9,570 nt of DNA from an uncultured Atopobiaceae bacterium (GTDB lineage Bacteria; Actinomycetota; Coriobacteriia; Coriobacteriales; Atopobiaceae). Below the pieces are notes generated by a model, which saw only the letters and a program-made list of their open reading frames with translations, was not told where the DNA came from and did no database searches. The DNA is taken from NCBI GenBank assembly GCA_900770865.1, contig CAAGLU010000450.1:1-9570 (forward strand). The letters run 5' to 3'. The stretch's first letter is position 1. Each line of letters starts with the position of its first letter. This document shows, piece by piece, positions 1 to 6,584 of this stretch. Both the position numbers and the translations under genes were made by a program.

Positions 1-1469
1 ATGGTGAACGTGGTGCCCTTGCCAAGCTCCGAGTCGACCGAGATGGTGCCGTTGTGCCGGTCCACAATCTCCTTGGTGATCGAGAGGCCCACGCCCAGGC
101 CGCCGGAGACGCGCTCGCGGCTCACGTCAGAGCGCCAGAAGCGCGAGAAGGTCTGCGGGATGTCCTCCTTGGCAATGCCAATGCCCGTATCACGCACCGA
201 GATGATGGCGTCCGAGTGGTCCGAGCCCACCGAGACAACAACCCAGCCGTCCTCGTCGGTGTAGCGCATGGCGTTGCTCATGAGGTTGACCACGGCCTCG
301 CGAATGAGGTCCGGATCCACGTCTGCCTGGCACTCGCCGTGGGCGGTGTCGTCCTTGAAGCGAAGGTGCAGGCCCTTCTCGTGGAAGAGCTGGTGCTGGG
401 AGCTCACAAGGCTCTTGACCAGATAGACCACGTCGGTTCGCTCGACCTTGAGCTCGGTCGTACCGTTCTCGAGGCGCGAGAGCTTGAGCATGGCGTCGAC
501 AAGGCGAGAAAGACGGCGCGTCTCGGACGCAAGGGTCTCCAGGTGCTCGTCGTCTGCTGGCAGCACGCCATCCTGCATGGCCTCGACGGTTGCGAGGATG
601 GCCATGAGCGGCGTGCGCAGCTCATGCGCAACGTCGCTGGTAAGACGGTGCTCGAGCTTGAGGTCCTTCTCGAGTGACGTTGCCATGTCGTCGAAGGTCT
701 CGCCCAGCTGGCCAATCTCGTCCGTGCCGCGCACGCCCGTACGGGCAGTGAGGTCACCGTTCCTGATCTGCGAGGCGGTGCGCGTGATGCGCTGGATGGG
801 CTTGGTGAGCGAGCGCGAGACAAAGTAGCCAATGATCACCGCGAGCACCACGGCAATAGCGGCGGCCGCGGCGATGGCGCTGTAGGAGCTCTCGCGGAAC
901 TTGGCGTCAGAGGAGGTGAGAAGCGCATCCGAGCCAAAGGCCCACAGCCGCACCATTCCCACCGTCTCGCCCTCGGAGTCAACCACGCTGGCAGTGACCA
1001 CAGACTCAGATGCCGTGGGTACCGTGGTTGTTCCCGTAGTGACGCCGGAATCGCCGTGGCGAGACAATCCCACCGAATCGTCGTAGAGGATGTTGCCGTC
1101 CTCGTCCAGTACCTGGAGGCTCACGTCTGGCGACGAAACCGAGAAGGACGACGCGTTGGCAATAACCTCTGGCGTCCAGGAGCCGGCAGTGTCGTACCCA
1201 ATGGCAAGCGTGTCTGCCGCCGACTGGGCCAGCGACTGCATGTTGCTCCTGGTATAAGCCTTAAATTGGCTCTCCCACACAACAGCCAGGACCATCACGA
1301 AGATGGCTGCCGTCATGACCGCGGTAAGCGCGAACGAGATGGCCATCTTGGTGGAGTAGGTCCAGCTGTGCTTGGGATCCGGCTTTATCGTGTTAAACGA
1401 ACCGCGGCCCGTGGCGACATCAGAGCCGCCATTGGCCGCGCGATCGTTGCTTGGTTCATGCGAGGCCAC
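1..1469 (-). CDS. Sensor histidine kinase, two-component system (3' end outside window)
   Basis: Membrane sensor kinase that autophosphorylates on a histidine and passes the phosphate to the response regulator encoded just upstream. A GTG start is chosen because GGAGG, directly after the regulator's TAG, lies 5 bases before it, and the frame has no other start between that stop and the first membrane segment. There are 489 complete codons in the window, and the frame stays open to the edge. Cytoplasmic tail 1-40; TM1 about 43-65; extracytoplasmic sensor region about 66-196 (perhaps a small Cache/PAS-like fold, inferred); TM2 about 197-217; HAMP about 215-268; HisKA H-box AHELRTP with His282; HATPase N-box around N395-N399, G1 box DTGIG 427-431, F-box near 441-445, and G2 box GGLGVGL 456-462. 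Only the last few residues should be missing, because the text stops at GTTFT, typical of the domain end. All catalytic boxes look intact. The 9-base gap to the regulator indicates co-transcription and translational coupling. The stimulus cannot be read from the sequence. Confidence 0.95.
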   Translation of the reverse strand, partial: MASHEPSNDRAANGGSDVATGRGSFNTIKPDPKHSWTYSTKMAISFALTAVMTAAIFVMVLAVVWESQFKAYTRSNMQSLAQSAADTLAIGYDTAGSWTPEVIANASSFSVSSPDVSLQVLDEDGNILYDDSVGLSRHGDSGVTTGTTTVPTASESVVTASVVDSEGETVGMVRLWAFGSDALLTSSDAKFRESSYSAIAAAAAIAVVLAVIIGYFVSRSLTKPIQRITRTASQIRNGDLTARTGVRGTDEIGQLGETFDDMATSLEKDLKLEHRLTSDVAHELRTPLMAILATVEAMQDGVLPADDEHLETLASETRRLSRLVDAMLKLSRLENGTTELKVERTDVVYLVKSLVSSQHQLFHEKGLHLRFKDDTAHGECQADVDPDLIREAVVNLMSNAMRYTDEDGWVVVSVGSDHSDAIISVRDTGIGIAKEDIPQTFSRFWRSDVSRERVSGGLGVGLSITKEIVDRHNGTISVDSELGKGTTFT

Positions 1470-1478
1470 GCTGGCCTC

Positions 1479-2216
1479 CTACTCGGCTTTGGCCTTGGCC
1501 GCCTTGGCCTTGTCATCGGCCTGGGGAGCCTCGAAGCGATAGCCCACACCGTGAACGGTGTAGAGCCAGCGCGGGTTGCGCGGATCGTCGCCCAACTTGG
1601 CGCGCAGGTTCTTAACGTGGGAGTCGATGGTGCGCTCATAGCCCTCGAAGTCGTAGCCAAGAACCTTCTCGACCAGCTCCATGCGGGTGTAAACGCGGCC
1701 GGGATAGCGCGCAAGCGTGGTGAGGAGCTTGAACTCGGAGGCCGTGAGGTCGACCTCCTTGCCCTCGACCATGACCTTGTGGCCGGAGATGTCGATGACC
1801 AGGTCGCCAAAGTCCAGGACCTCGAGCTGGGGCTCGGTCTCGGTGTGGGCGCGGCGGAGCAGCGCGCGCACGCGGGCGATAAGCTCACGCGGCGAGAAGG
1901 GCTTGATCAGGTAGTCGTCAGCACCAAGCTCAAGGCCAATAACACGGTCCTCAACCTCGCCCTTTGCGGTGAGCATAATGATAGGCACATTGGACGTCTC
2001 GCGGATGGCGCGGCACACGCGCTCGCCAGAGAGCTTGGGGAGCATGAGGTCGAGAATCACGAGGTCAAACGAGTGCTTCTCGAACTCCTCGACGGCACTC
2101 TGGCCGTCGCCGACGCCACGCACGATATAGTTCTCGTGGTCGAGATAGGCAGCCACAACGTCACGAATTGCCTTCTCGTCTTCTACCAGCAGAATCTTCT
2201 TCTCGTCCGAAGCCAT
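1479..2216 (-). CDS. OmpR/PhoB-family response regulator
   Basis: DNA-binding transcription factor activated by phosphorylation from the adjacent kinase. The 245-residue length is typical. Receiver domain 1-120: acidic pair E12-D13, phospho-acceptor D56 in VILDLMLP, T83 in MLTAK, and K105 in the YLIKPFS motif. Winged-helix effector domain about 133-230: recognition-helix region ERTIDSHVKNLRAKLG (194-209), and the terminal hairpin YTVHGVGYRF (219-228). The ATG is supported by AAAGGAGG four bases upstream. The C-terminus ends in an unusual Ala/Lys-rich tail (about 234-245) beyond the normal domain end. It is first in an operon with the kinase. The upstream region holds a tandem-repeat candidate operator, so autoregulation is likely. 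Specific names such as phoP, mtrA or regX3 cannot be assigned from sequence alone. Confidence 0.96.
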   Translation of the reverse strand: MASDEKKILLVEDEKAIRDVVAAYLDHENYIVRGVGDGQSAVEEFEKHSFDLVILDLMLPKLSGERVCRAIRETSNVPIIMLTAKGEVEDRVIGLELGADDYLIKPFSPRELIARVRALLRRAHTETEPQLEVLDFGDLVIDISGHKVMVEGKEVDLTASEFKLLTTLARYPGRVYTRMELVEKVLGYDFEGYERTIDSHVKNLRAKLGDDPRNPRWLYTVHGVGYRFEAPQADDKAKAAKAKAE

Positions 2217-2243
2217 GCGGCCTCCTTTAAGCTTAGTTGTGCT

Positions 2244-2284
2244 CGGTGGTTAGATAAACCCACCGTTTCCATACTAGTTCCATA
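2244..2284 (-). promoter_or_regulatory. Candidate activator-dependent promoter with PhoB-type tandem repeat
   Basis: Reading on the minus strand, TATGGAA-CTAG-TATGGAA (2284 to 2267) is an exact 7-bp direct repeat with a 4-bp spacer, giving an 11-bp period. Ten bases further on is TATCTA (2256-2251), a fair -10 element. No good -35 is present at the expected place (AACTAG). This is the known arrangement of PhoB/OmpR-class promoters, where the tandem site stands in for the -35. The -10 also sits in the loop of an imperfect dyad CGGTGG...CCACCG (2265-2244). A transcript starting near 2244 would have a leader of about 28 bases before the regulator ATG. The assignment rests on pattern only. Confidence 0.5.
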
Positions 2285-2319
2285 GTAGTGTACCCCACTC
2301 GGCCCCAAGTCCAACCAAG

Positions 2320-3561
2320 CTATAGGGGGAAGGTTCTCACAATTACGGAAGCGGGATAGCCGGTGGTGGCGTCCTTGACCGATGAGAACGTCACAAAGGT
2401 GTTGCACTCGCCCACGCGCGCCGGGTACTCGCCATAGTCCACGCTTCGGTCGACCGACGAGAGCACGCTGTACGTTTGGTCCGTTGCGTTGACCACGATG
2501 TAGGAAGAGCGACTCTTGATGAAGTAGACATCGTTCTTTCCGGCGGCCGCGCACTCGAAGGGCTCGCGAGAGAGGTAGAGGAAGTCACTGCCGTCGCTTG
2601 AGCCAATGTAGGTGCCCATGTTGCCGAGAAGCCCGCCCGAGCTGTAGTTTGCCTCAACAGAGACCACAAACTTCTCGCCCATGCGGCAGGCGCGGAAGGG
2701 CTTTACCGAGGCGGGCATGACGAGCTGGTCCACCTTGGTCTTAAGGCCATCATCGATGGTGTAGGCAGTGACGCCGTAGTAGGTGCCCTCGCTTGCACGC
2801 ACGCGGGGCGTGAGAACCACCCAGTCTCCGCAGACGGTGGGCGCCGTGGCAAAGCGACCCGGAGACTCGACAACCGCTTGGGCGTCCGAGGCGCCAACGG
2901 TCCACAGGTAGCAGTAAGAGCTCTCGGCAGTCTTTGAGCCAGAGGAAGATGGCTGCACCTGCCAGATGACCGACGTGCCGCTGCAGGCAACCGGTGCGGG
3001 ATCCCAGTCTGAATCCGCCTGCCAGAGGGTCTTGGTCTCACCCGTGAGGGCACCATTCGAGAACGCAGAGGCAAAGAGGCTCCACTCGCGGGTAATCATG
3101 TCCAGCTCGACCCAGGCATAGACCGAGTCCGAGCAGGCCACGCTGTAGATGACCGAGGTCGTGGTGCCCGTAACCGTCTTGGTGACCACCTCTTTGAGCT
3201 CGCCAGAGGAGGTAGAGAACGCCGAGGCGATCACCATGGGGTTGGCAGAAGCCCCTGCCGTAGTGACGGGAAGCCACACGCCCTCTGCCGGGTGGAGGAC
3301 GTTGCCCAGGGGCAGCGTCCACTGGTTGCTCGCAGAATAGGGCAGGTTGACCGAAGTGAAGGTGTCGAGGACACTCGTGCCCGTGTCCTCTGAGACGTTG
3401 ACGGGCTCAGCCGTGTCTGCCGTATCCTCCGCGGTGTTTGTGCAGCCCGAGAGGACACCTATGGTTGCGGCGGCAGAGGCGGCCGCGACGCCCGTCTTGA
3501 AGAACGAGCGCCGAGAGATGCCCGCATGGCGAGATGCTTGTGTGTGGCGATGACCCAGCAC
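2320..3561 (-). CDS. Tat-exported lipoprotein with beta-propeller-like repeats
   Basis: Function not recognised. The 413-residue product begins with GTG nine bases after the upstream gene's stop, with a modest AGGGG site before it. The N-terminus has a twin-arginine motif SRRSFFK (16-22), a hydrophobic segment (about 24-36) and lipobox LSGC with Cys40. It should therefore be exported folded by Tat and lipid-anchored outside the cytoplasmic membrane. A Thr/Asp/Glu-rich linker (41-66) follows. The rest is beta-rich with a recurring segment: small or Pro residues, Cys, then alternating hydrophobics with aromatics. It recurs around C143, C193, C244, C292, C337 and C386, about 45-51 residues apart. 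This spacing fits a six- or seven-bladed propeller (TolB/WD-like folds); the fold is inferred. No catalytic motif is apparent. It could be a sensor or binding lipoprotein. It lies upstream of the two-component genes on the same strand, but these have their own candidate promoter. Confidence 0.82.
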   Translation of the reverse strand: MLGHRHTQASRHAGISRRSFFKTGVAAASAAATIGVLSGCTNTAEDTADTAEPVNVSEDTGTSVLDTFTSVNLPYSASNQWTLPLGNVLHPAEGVWLPVTTAGASANPMVIASAFSTSSGELKEVVTKTVTGTTTSVIYSVACSDSVYAWVELDMITREWSLFASAFSNGALTGETKTLWQADSDWDPAPVACSGTSVIWQVQPSSSGSKTAESSYCYLWTVGASDAQAVVESPGRFATAPTVCGDWVVLTPRVRASEGTYYGVTAYTIDDGLKTKVDQLVMPASVKPFRACRMGEKFVVSVEANYSSGGLLGNMGTYIGSSDGSDFLYLSREPFECAAAGKNDVYFIKSRSSYIVVNATDQTYSVLSSVDRSVDYGEYPARVGECNTFVTFSSVKDATTGYPASVIVRTFPL

Positions 3562-3570
3562 GTCGAACCC

Positions 3571-3837
3571 CTAGGCGCGCGCTGCAGCCTGGGCCTCGCG
3601 CAAGGCGTGGCTCAGCTGGTCTGCGCAGGAGGTGCGGCGAGGGCCGCAGGTGTTGCCCTCGAGGGTGTTTGCAATCTGGTCCACGGGCTGACCCTTGACC
3701 AGCTTGCCGATGGCCTTGAGGTTGCCGTTGCAGCCACCTTCGAAGGCTACGCCCTCGATGGTGGTGCCGTCGTCGCTAAGGTCTACGTGGATAGCCTGCG
3801 AGCAGACACCCCGCGGCCTGAAGTCGTAGTGGAACAT
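3571..3837 (-). CDS. TSCPD-domain protein (TIGR03905-like, four cysteines)
   Basis: Small 88-residue protein of the stand-alone TSCPD type, named for the domain also found at the C-terminus of B12-dependent ribonucleotide reductases. The four expected cysteines are present: C12 in RGVCSQ, C36 in EGGCNGN, C64 in NTCGPRRTSC, and C71. GGCNGN followed by a helix ending in VKGQ is characteristic of the family. The cysteines may bind a metal or act in thiol chemistry; no function is established for the small stand-alone form. The ATG has AAGGGG four bases upstream. It starts 52 bases after purB and ends 9 bases before the lipoprotein gene, so it is probably in the purB transcript. The length is normal for the family. 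Confidence 0.88.
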   Translation of the reverse strand: MFHYDFRPRGVCSQAIHVDLSDDGTTIEGVAFEGGCNGNLKAIGKLVKGQPVDQIANTLEGNTCGPRRTSCADQLSHALREAQAAARA

Positions 3838-3889
3838 GAGTCCCCTTCTTGTTGGTCGTGCGTAGCGCGGGTGGCAACAGTCTTGCTAC

Positions 3890-5236
3890 CTACTCGAACT
3901 CCAGCTTCTCCAGGCGATCGAAGACTACGTCTTTGCGCACAAGGAAGCTCTGCGGGTCGAAGATGGCATCCAGCTGCTGCGCGGTAAGGGTGCAACGACT
4001 GTCTGTCGCAAGCTTGTCCTTGAAGGACGTGCCCGGCGTGCAGTCCTGGACTTCGTGCCAGGTGGCCATGGCGTCATCCTGCACGATCTTGTAGGCCTCT
4101 TCGCGCGTGATGCCGGTCTCGACAAGGGCTAGCAGGACCTTACTCGAATAGATGAGGCCACGGGTCTTGTTGAGGTTGGCGAGCATGCGCTGCGGATAGA
4201 GCACCAGGCCGTCCACAATGCGAATGAGGCACTGGAACATGTGGTCAAGGGCAATGAAGCTGTCTGCCTGCGCGACGCGCTCGGCCGAGGAGTGCGAGAT
4301 GTCACGCTCGTGCCAGAGGGCCACGTCGTCAAAGGCAACCTGGGCGTTGGCCTTCACCACGCGGGAGAGGCCACAGACCTTCTCGGCAGTGATGGGATTG
4401 CGCTTGTGAGGCATGGCCGAGCTGCCCTTCTGACCCTTGCGGAAGGGTTCTTCCACCTCGAGGGTGTCGGTGCGCTGGAGGTTACGAATCTCTGTGGCAA
4501 TGCGCTCGCAGGTGGCCGCCGTGGTGGCAAGGACGCCGGCAAGGTAGGCGTGGTGGTCACGCGAGATGACCTGCGTAGAGAGCGGGTCGTGCACCAGGCC
4601 AAGGTGCTCGCAGACATACTCCTCGACAAAGGGGTCGATGGAGCTATACGTGCCCACCGCACCAGAGATGGCACCAAAGGCCACGTTTGCGCGGGCGTCC
4701 TTGAGACGATCGTAATCGCGCTTGAGCTCCCAGGCCCAGCTGCCAAACTTCATGCCAAAGGTCATAGGCTCGGCGTGAATGCCGTGGGTACGGCCAACGC
4801 AGAGGGTCTCTCGCTCCTCGAAGGCACGGCGCTTGCAAATCTCGCCGAGCTTCTTGCAGTCATCAAGCAGAATGTCTGTTGCCTGGACCAGCTGGTAGCA
4901 CAGCGCAGTGTCGCCAAGGTCCGAGCTGGTCATGCCAAAGTGAACCCAGCGGCTGGGCTTGGGGTCACCCTCGGGGACGTCTGCGTCGATGTGACGACCC
5001 ATGTCCGTGAGGAAGGCAATGACATCATGGTTGGTGACGGCCTCGATGGCGTCGACCTCGTCCTTGTCGAAGGCAGCGTGGTTGCGAATCCAGGCAGCTT
5101 CCTCCTTGGTGATGCCAATCTTGCCAAGCTCAGCTTGCGCCTCGCATGCGAGGACCTCGATCTCTTGCCAGATGGCGTACTTGTTCTCCAGCGAGAAAAT
5201 GTGGCCCATCTCGGGACGGGTATAGCGATCGATCAT
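3890..5236 (-). CDS. purB: Adenylosuccinate lyase
   Basis: Cytosolic enzyme of purine biosynthesis. It cleaves SAICAR to AICAR plus fumarate and adenylosuccinate to AMP plus fumarate. It belongs to the fumarase/aspartase superfamily. The 448-residue length is normal. The N-terminus MIDRYTRPEMG is typical of bacterial PurB. Conserved regions visible: TNHDV with His70; WVHFGMTSSD (97-106); GRTHG with His151, the expected general acid; and the flexible signature loop GSSAMPHKRNP (271-281) with the catalytic serine pair 272/273. The loop reads PurB-like (MPHKRNP) rather than ArgH-like (MPQKKNP), which separates the two lyases in this window. The ATG is preceded by AAAGGA at suitable spacing. No truncation or frameshift is seen. 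It lies 52 bases after the membrane-protein gene and is followed closely by the TSCPD gene. Confidence 0.98.
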   Translation of the reverse strand: MIDRYTRPEMGHIFSLENKYAIWQEIEVLACEAQAELGKIGITKEEAAWIRNHAAFDKDEVDAIEAVTNHDVIAFLTDMGRHIDADVPEGDPKPSRWVHFGMTSSDLGDTALCYQLVQATDILLDDCKKLGEICKRRAFEERETLCVGRTHGIHAEPMTFGMKFGSWAWELKRDYDRLKDARANVAFGAISGAVGTYSSIDPFVEEYVCEHLGLVHDPLSTQVISRDHHAYLAGVLATTAATCERIATEIRNLQRTDTLEVEEPFRKGQKGSSAMPHKRNPITAEKVCGLSRVVKANAQVAFDDVALWHERDISHSSAERVAQADSFIALDHMFQCLIRIVDGLVLYPQRMLANLNKTRGLIYSSKVLLALVETGITREEAYKIVQDDAMATWHEVQDCTPGTSFKDKLATDSRCTLTAQQLDAIFDPQSFLVRKDVVFDRLEKLEFE

Positions 5237-5272
5237 CTGCGTTCCTTTCGCAGCGAGGTCTTTGTTGCTCTG

Positions 5273-5278
5273 ATTCTA
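5273..5278 (-). promoter_or_regulatory. Possible -10 element for purB
   Basis: TAGAAT (minus strand) lies 36 bases before the purB ATG, in a CGCGGTAGAATCAG context. The candidate promoter of the upstream membrane-protein gene has the similar CGCGGTGTAGAATGAG. No convincing -35 is visible at 16-18 bases, where the sequence is CACATC. It may be a weak internal promoter, or purB may depend on read-through from upstream. Confidence 0.3.
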
Positions 5279-5288
5279 CCGCGGCGGC

Positions 5289-6314
5289 TTACTTGGATGT
5301 GGAGGCACGGTGCCGCTTGACGGCTCCGCGCGCGGCAGAGCCCGCCCCGAGCACGGCCGAACCTGCCACCCCCTGGGCCTTTGACACGTAGCCCGTGAGA
5401 TCTGCGCCAGTGAACAGTTTGATAAGCCAGAAGTAGAGCAGGAGCACGGCAAGGGGCACCAGGCAGGACGTCACAATATTCACGGCCACGGCGTCAATCA
5501 GCTTGTTGAGCTGCTCGCCCACGGCATTGGCGGCATCCGCCGCGCCGGAGGCCAGCGCATCAACCCCGCTGGAGATAGCTGACCCCAGCATCTCGAGGAT
5601 GTTTTGGCTCTCCCCGGTGTCTTGGCTGGTGTTTTCCTCGTAGACGGTCTCGCTCGTCTGATTGGCCTCTTGGCTTGCCTCCTCTGCTGCCAAGGACGTC
5701 TGGTACTGAGTGGTGATGGTTTGGGTAAGGCCGGCGCTCACCGGCACTAGCGTTGCCAGCGCCAAGGCAACAACCAGGAGCTTGACACCCCAGACAAACA
5801 GCACCCGGCTGGGGCTCCACCTCCCGCGAAGCCACATCCACAGGCACAGGAGGAAGATCCCGGCGGGCACGAACCACCTAAAGGCAATGAGCCCAAAGGT
5901 GGTAAGGAGGAACTTCTCAAGGTAGATAATGGCAAGAACCACCGCGAGTTTGCCAGAGAGGTCTGCCAGCTGGTTGGCTATGGGCGTGCCCACGTCATCT
6001 GGGATGGCAGAGACCGCCACCGATGCTGTTGTTGCGGTTGCGACAAGCCCAAGCGCGGTACTCTTTTGGCCATCGAGCGTCTGGTTGACGTTGGCGTAGG
6101 TCTCCGGAGACGAGAAGTGCGTTGCCACAGGAAACGCCGAGATGAGCGCTAATGCCACGAGCACCACCGTCACGATCACGCGAGTCCGCTTGCTCATCCA
6201 ACTTGGGCCGTCCCCTGGCTGCGAGGGCGGCAGATACTCCGGATCTGGAAACACAAGACCTTCTGTTGCAGGTGTGACCTGCTGTATCTCACCGTTGAAG
6301 TAGCGGCTCTCCAT
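5289..6314 (-). CDS. Unrecognised multi-pass membrane protein
   Basis: I do not recognise the function. ATG at 6314 is chosen because GGGAGG sits four bases upstream. Longer in-frame starts (TTG at 6389, ATG at 6368) fall inside or at the -10 of the candidate promoter. The 341-residue product has a Pro-rich cytoplasmic N-terminus (1-40) and a basic SKRTR before TM1 (about 46-64). Further likely membrane segments are about 85-105 (weak), 122-142, 145-162, 171-195 and 277-300. A compact conserved-looking core reads PDDVGTPIA (105-113) then LSGKLAVVLAIIYLEKFLLT (119-138), with charged residues inside a helix. An acidic, Gln/Ser/Glu-rich segment (about 203-245) and an amphipathic Ala-rich helix (245-272) separate the last two membrane segments. 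The C-terminal tail is Gly/Ala-rich then basic. No transporter or enzyme signature is seen. It is transcribed divergently from the MBL gene and precedes purB by 52 bases. Confidence 0.85.
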   Translation of the reverse strand: MESRYFNGEIQQVTPATEGLVFPDPEYLPPSQPGDGPSWMSKRTRVIVTVVLVALALISAFPVATHFSSPETYANVNQTLDGQKSTALGLVATATTASVAVSAIPDDVGTPIANQLADLSGKLAVVLAIIYLEKFLLTTFGLIAFRWFVPAGIFLLCLWMWLRGRWSPSRVLFVWGVKLLVVALALATLVPVSAGLTQTITTQYQTSLAAEEASQEANQTSETVYEENTSQDTGESQNILEMLGSAISSGVDALASGAADAANAVGEQLNKLIDAVAVNIVTSCLVPLAVLLLYFWLIKLFTGADLTGYVSKAQGVAGSAVLGAGSAARGAVKRHRASTSK

Positions 6315-6366
6315 ACGTCCTCCCATTCTGTGGGCGACAAAATTAGAACGTTTGTTCTCATTACTC

Positions 6367-6394
6367 ATTCTACACCGCGCCGTCGACAATACAA
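6367..6394 (-). promoter_or_regulatory. Candidate sigma-70-type promoter for the membrane-protein gene
   Basis: On the minus strand, TTGTAT (6394-6389), 16 bases, then TAGAAT (6372-6367). Initiation about 7 bases on would give a leader of roughly 45 bases before ATG 6314. It also rules out the upstream TTG codon as the main translation start. Confidence 0.5.
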
Positions 6395-6402
6395 GCTGTA
6401 CG

Positions 6403-6421
6403 GCTCACTTTTCTGGTGAGC
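6403..6421. promoter_or_regulatory. Perfect 6-bp inverted repeat, possible operator
   Basis: GCTCAC and GTGAGC are separated by 7 bases (TTTTCTG). The dyad lies just upstream of the -35 of the leftward promoter. It has no T-run after it on either strand, so it is not a good intrinsic terminator. It could bind a dimeric regulator, or it could be chance. Confidence 0.3.
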
Positions 6422-6426
6422 GACGC

Positions 6427-6458
6427 CAAACACCTCGTGCCTCATGTGTTTGTCAAAC
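6427..6458. promoter_or_regulatory. Nested CAAAC dyads in the divergent intergenic region
   Basis: CAAACAC (6427-6433) and GTGTTTG (6446-6452) form a perfect 7-bp inverted repeat with a 12-base spacer. The right arm also pairs with a third copy, GTTTG-T-CAAAC (6448-6458). So there are three half-sites of one motif within 32 bases, between two divergent genes. TTGTCA (6450-6455), a near-consensus -35, lies within it, but the matching -10 position (CATTAC) is poor. The likely role is as a protein binding site. Confidence 0.4.
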
Positions 6459-6521
6459 GCCAGCCAGCCTTCCCATTACCGCGCTGGCAGAGAACACGTC
6501 CCGACACCCCTGAAGAAAGCC

Positions 6522-6527
6522 TATAAA
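6522..6527 (+). promoter_or_regulatory. Possible -10 (TATAAA) for the MBL/DUF3006 unit
   Basis: TATAAA lies in a short AT-rich island (6521-6549) that stands out in this GC-rich DNA, 57 bases before the chosen ATG. The -35 is not clear: CCGACA at 15-base spacing is the best candidate. Transcription from here would exclude the longer upstream reading frame starting at 6444. Confidence 0.38.
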
Positions 6528-6584
6528 TACTTGAATAAAAGCAACCATTTGGCACCACGGGGCAGCATTTGGGGGACACGGCCT

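Noticed and set aside
54..677. 207-codon plus-strand frame opposite the kinase ATPase domain
   Set aside because: The minus-strand kinase is continuous through this region with all catalytic boxes, so the frame is a by-product of codon bias.
1056..2285. 409-codon open frame on the plus strand, opposite the two-component genes
   Set aside because: It lies antisense to an intact response regulator and kinase with every expected motif. Its composition (Val/Leu/Gly/His/Arg-rich) is what an antisense frame of GC-rich coding DNA gives, and no Shine-Dalgarno site or domain is seen.
2285..2319. Terminator between the lipoprotein gene and the response regulator
   Set aside because: I searched both strands for a hairpin followed by a T-run and found none, so read-through into the regulator genes cannot be excluded.
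3863..3889. GTAGC...GCTAC stem between purB and the TSCPD gene
   Set aside because: It is only 5 pairs with a long loop and no T-run on the transcribed strand. It is not a convincing terminator, and co-transcription remains likely.
4241..5320. 359-codon open frame on the plus strand, opposite purB
   Set aside because: It is an antisense shadow of a complete purB. There is no recognisable domain and no start site.
6315..6389. 25-residue extension of the membrane protein from a TTG codon
   Set aside because: The TTG falls next to the -35 and the internal ATG inside the -10 region, while GGGAGG lies ideally before ATG 6314.
6444..6584. 47-residue N-terminal extension of the MBL protein from an upstream ATG
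   Set aside because: There is no ribosome binding site. The extension covers dyads and a candidate -10, and the basic region plus membrane anchor typical of an N-terminus begin only after 6585.
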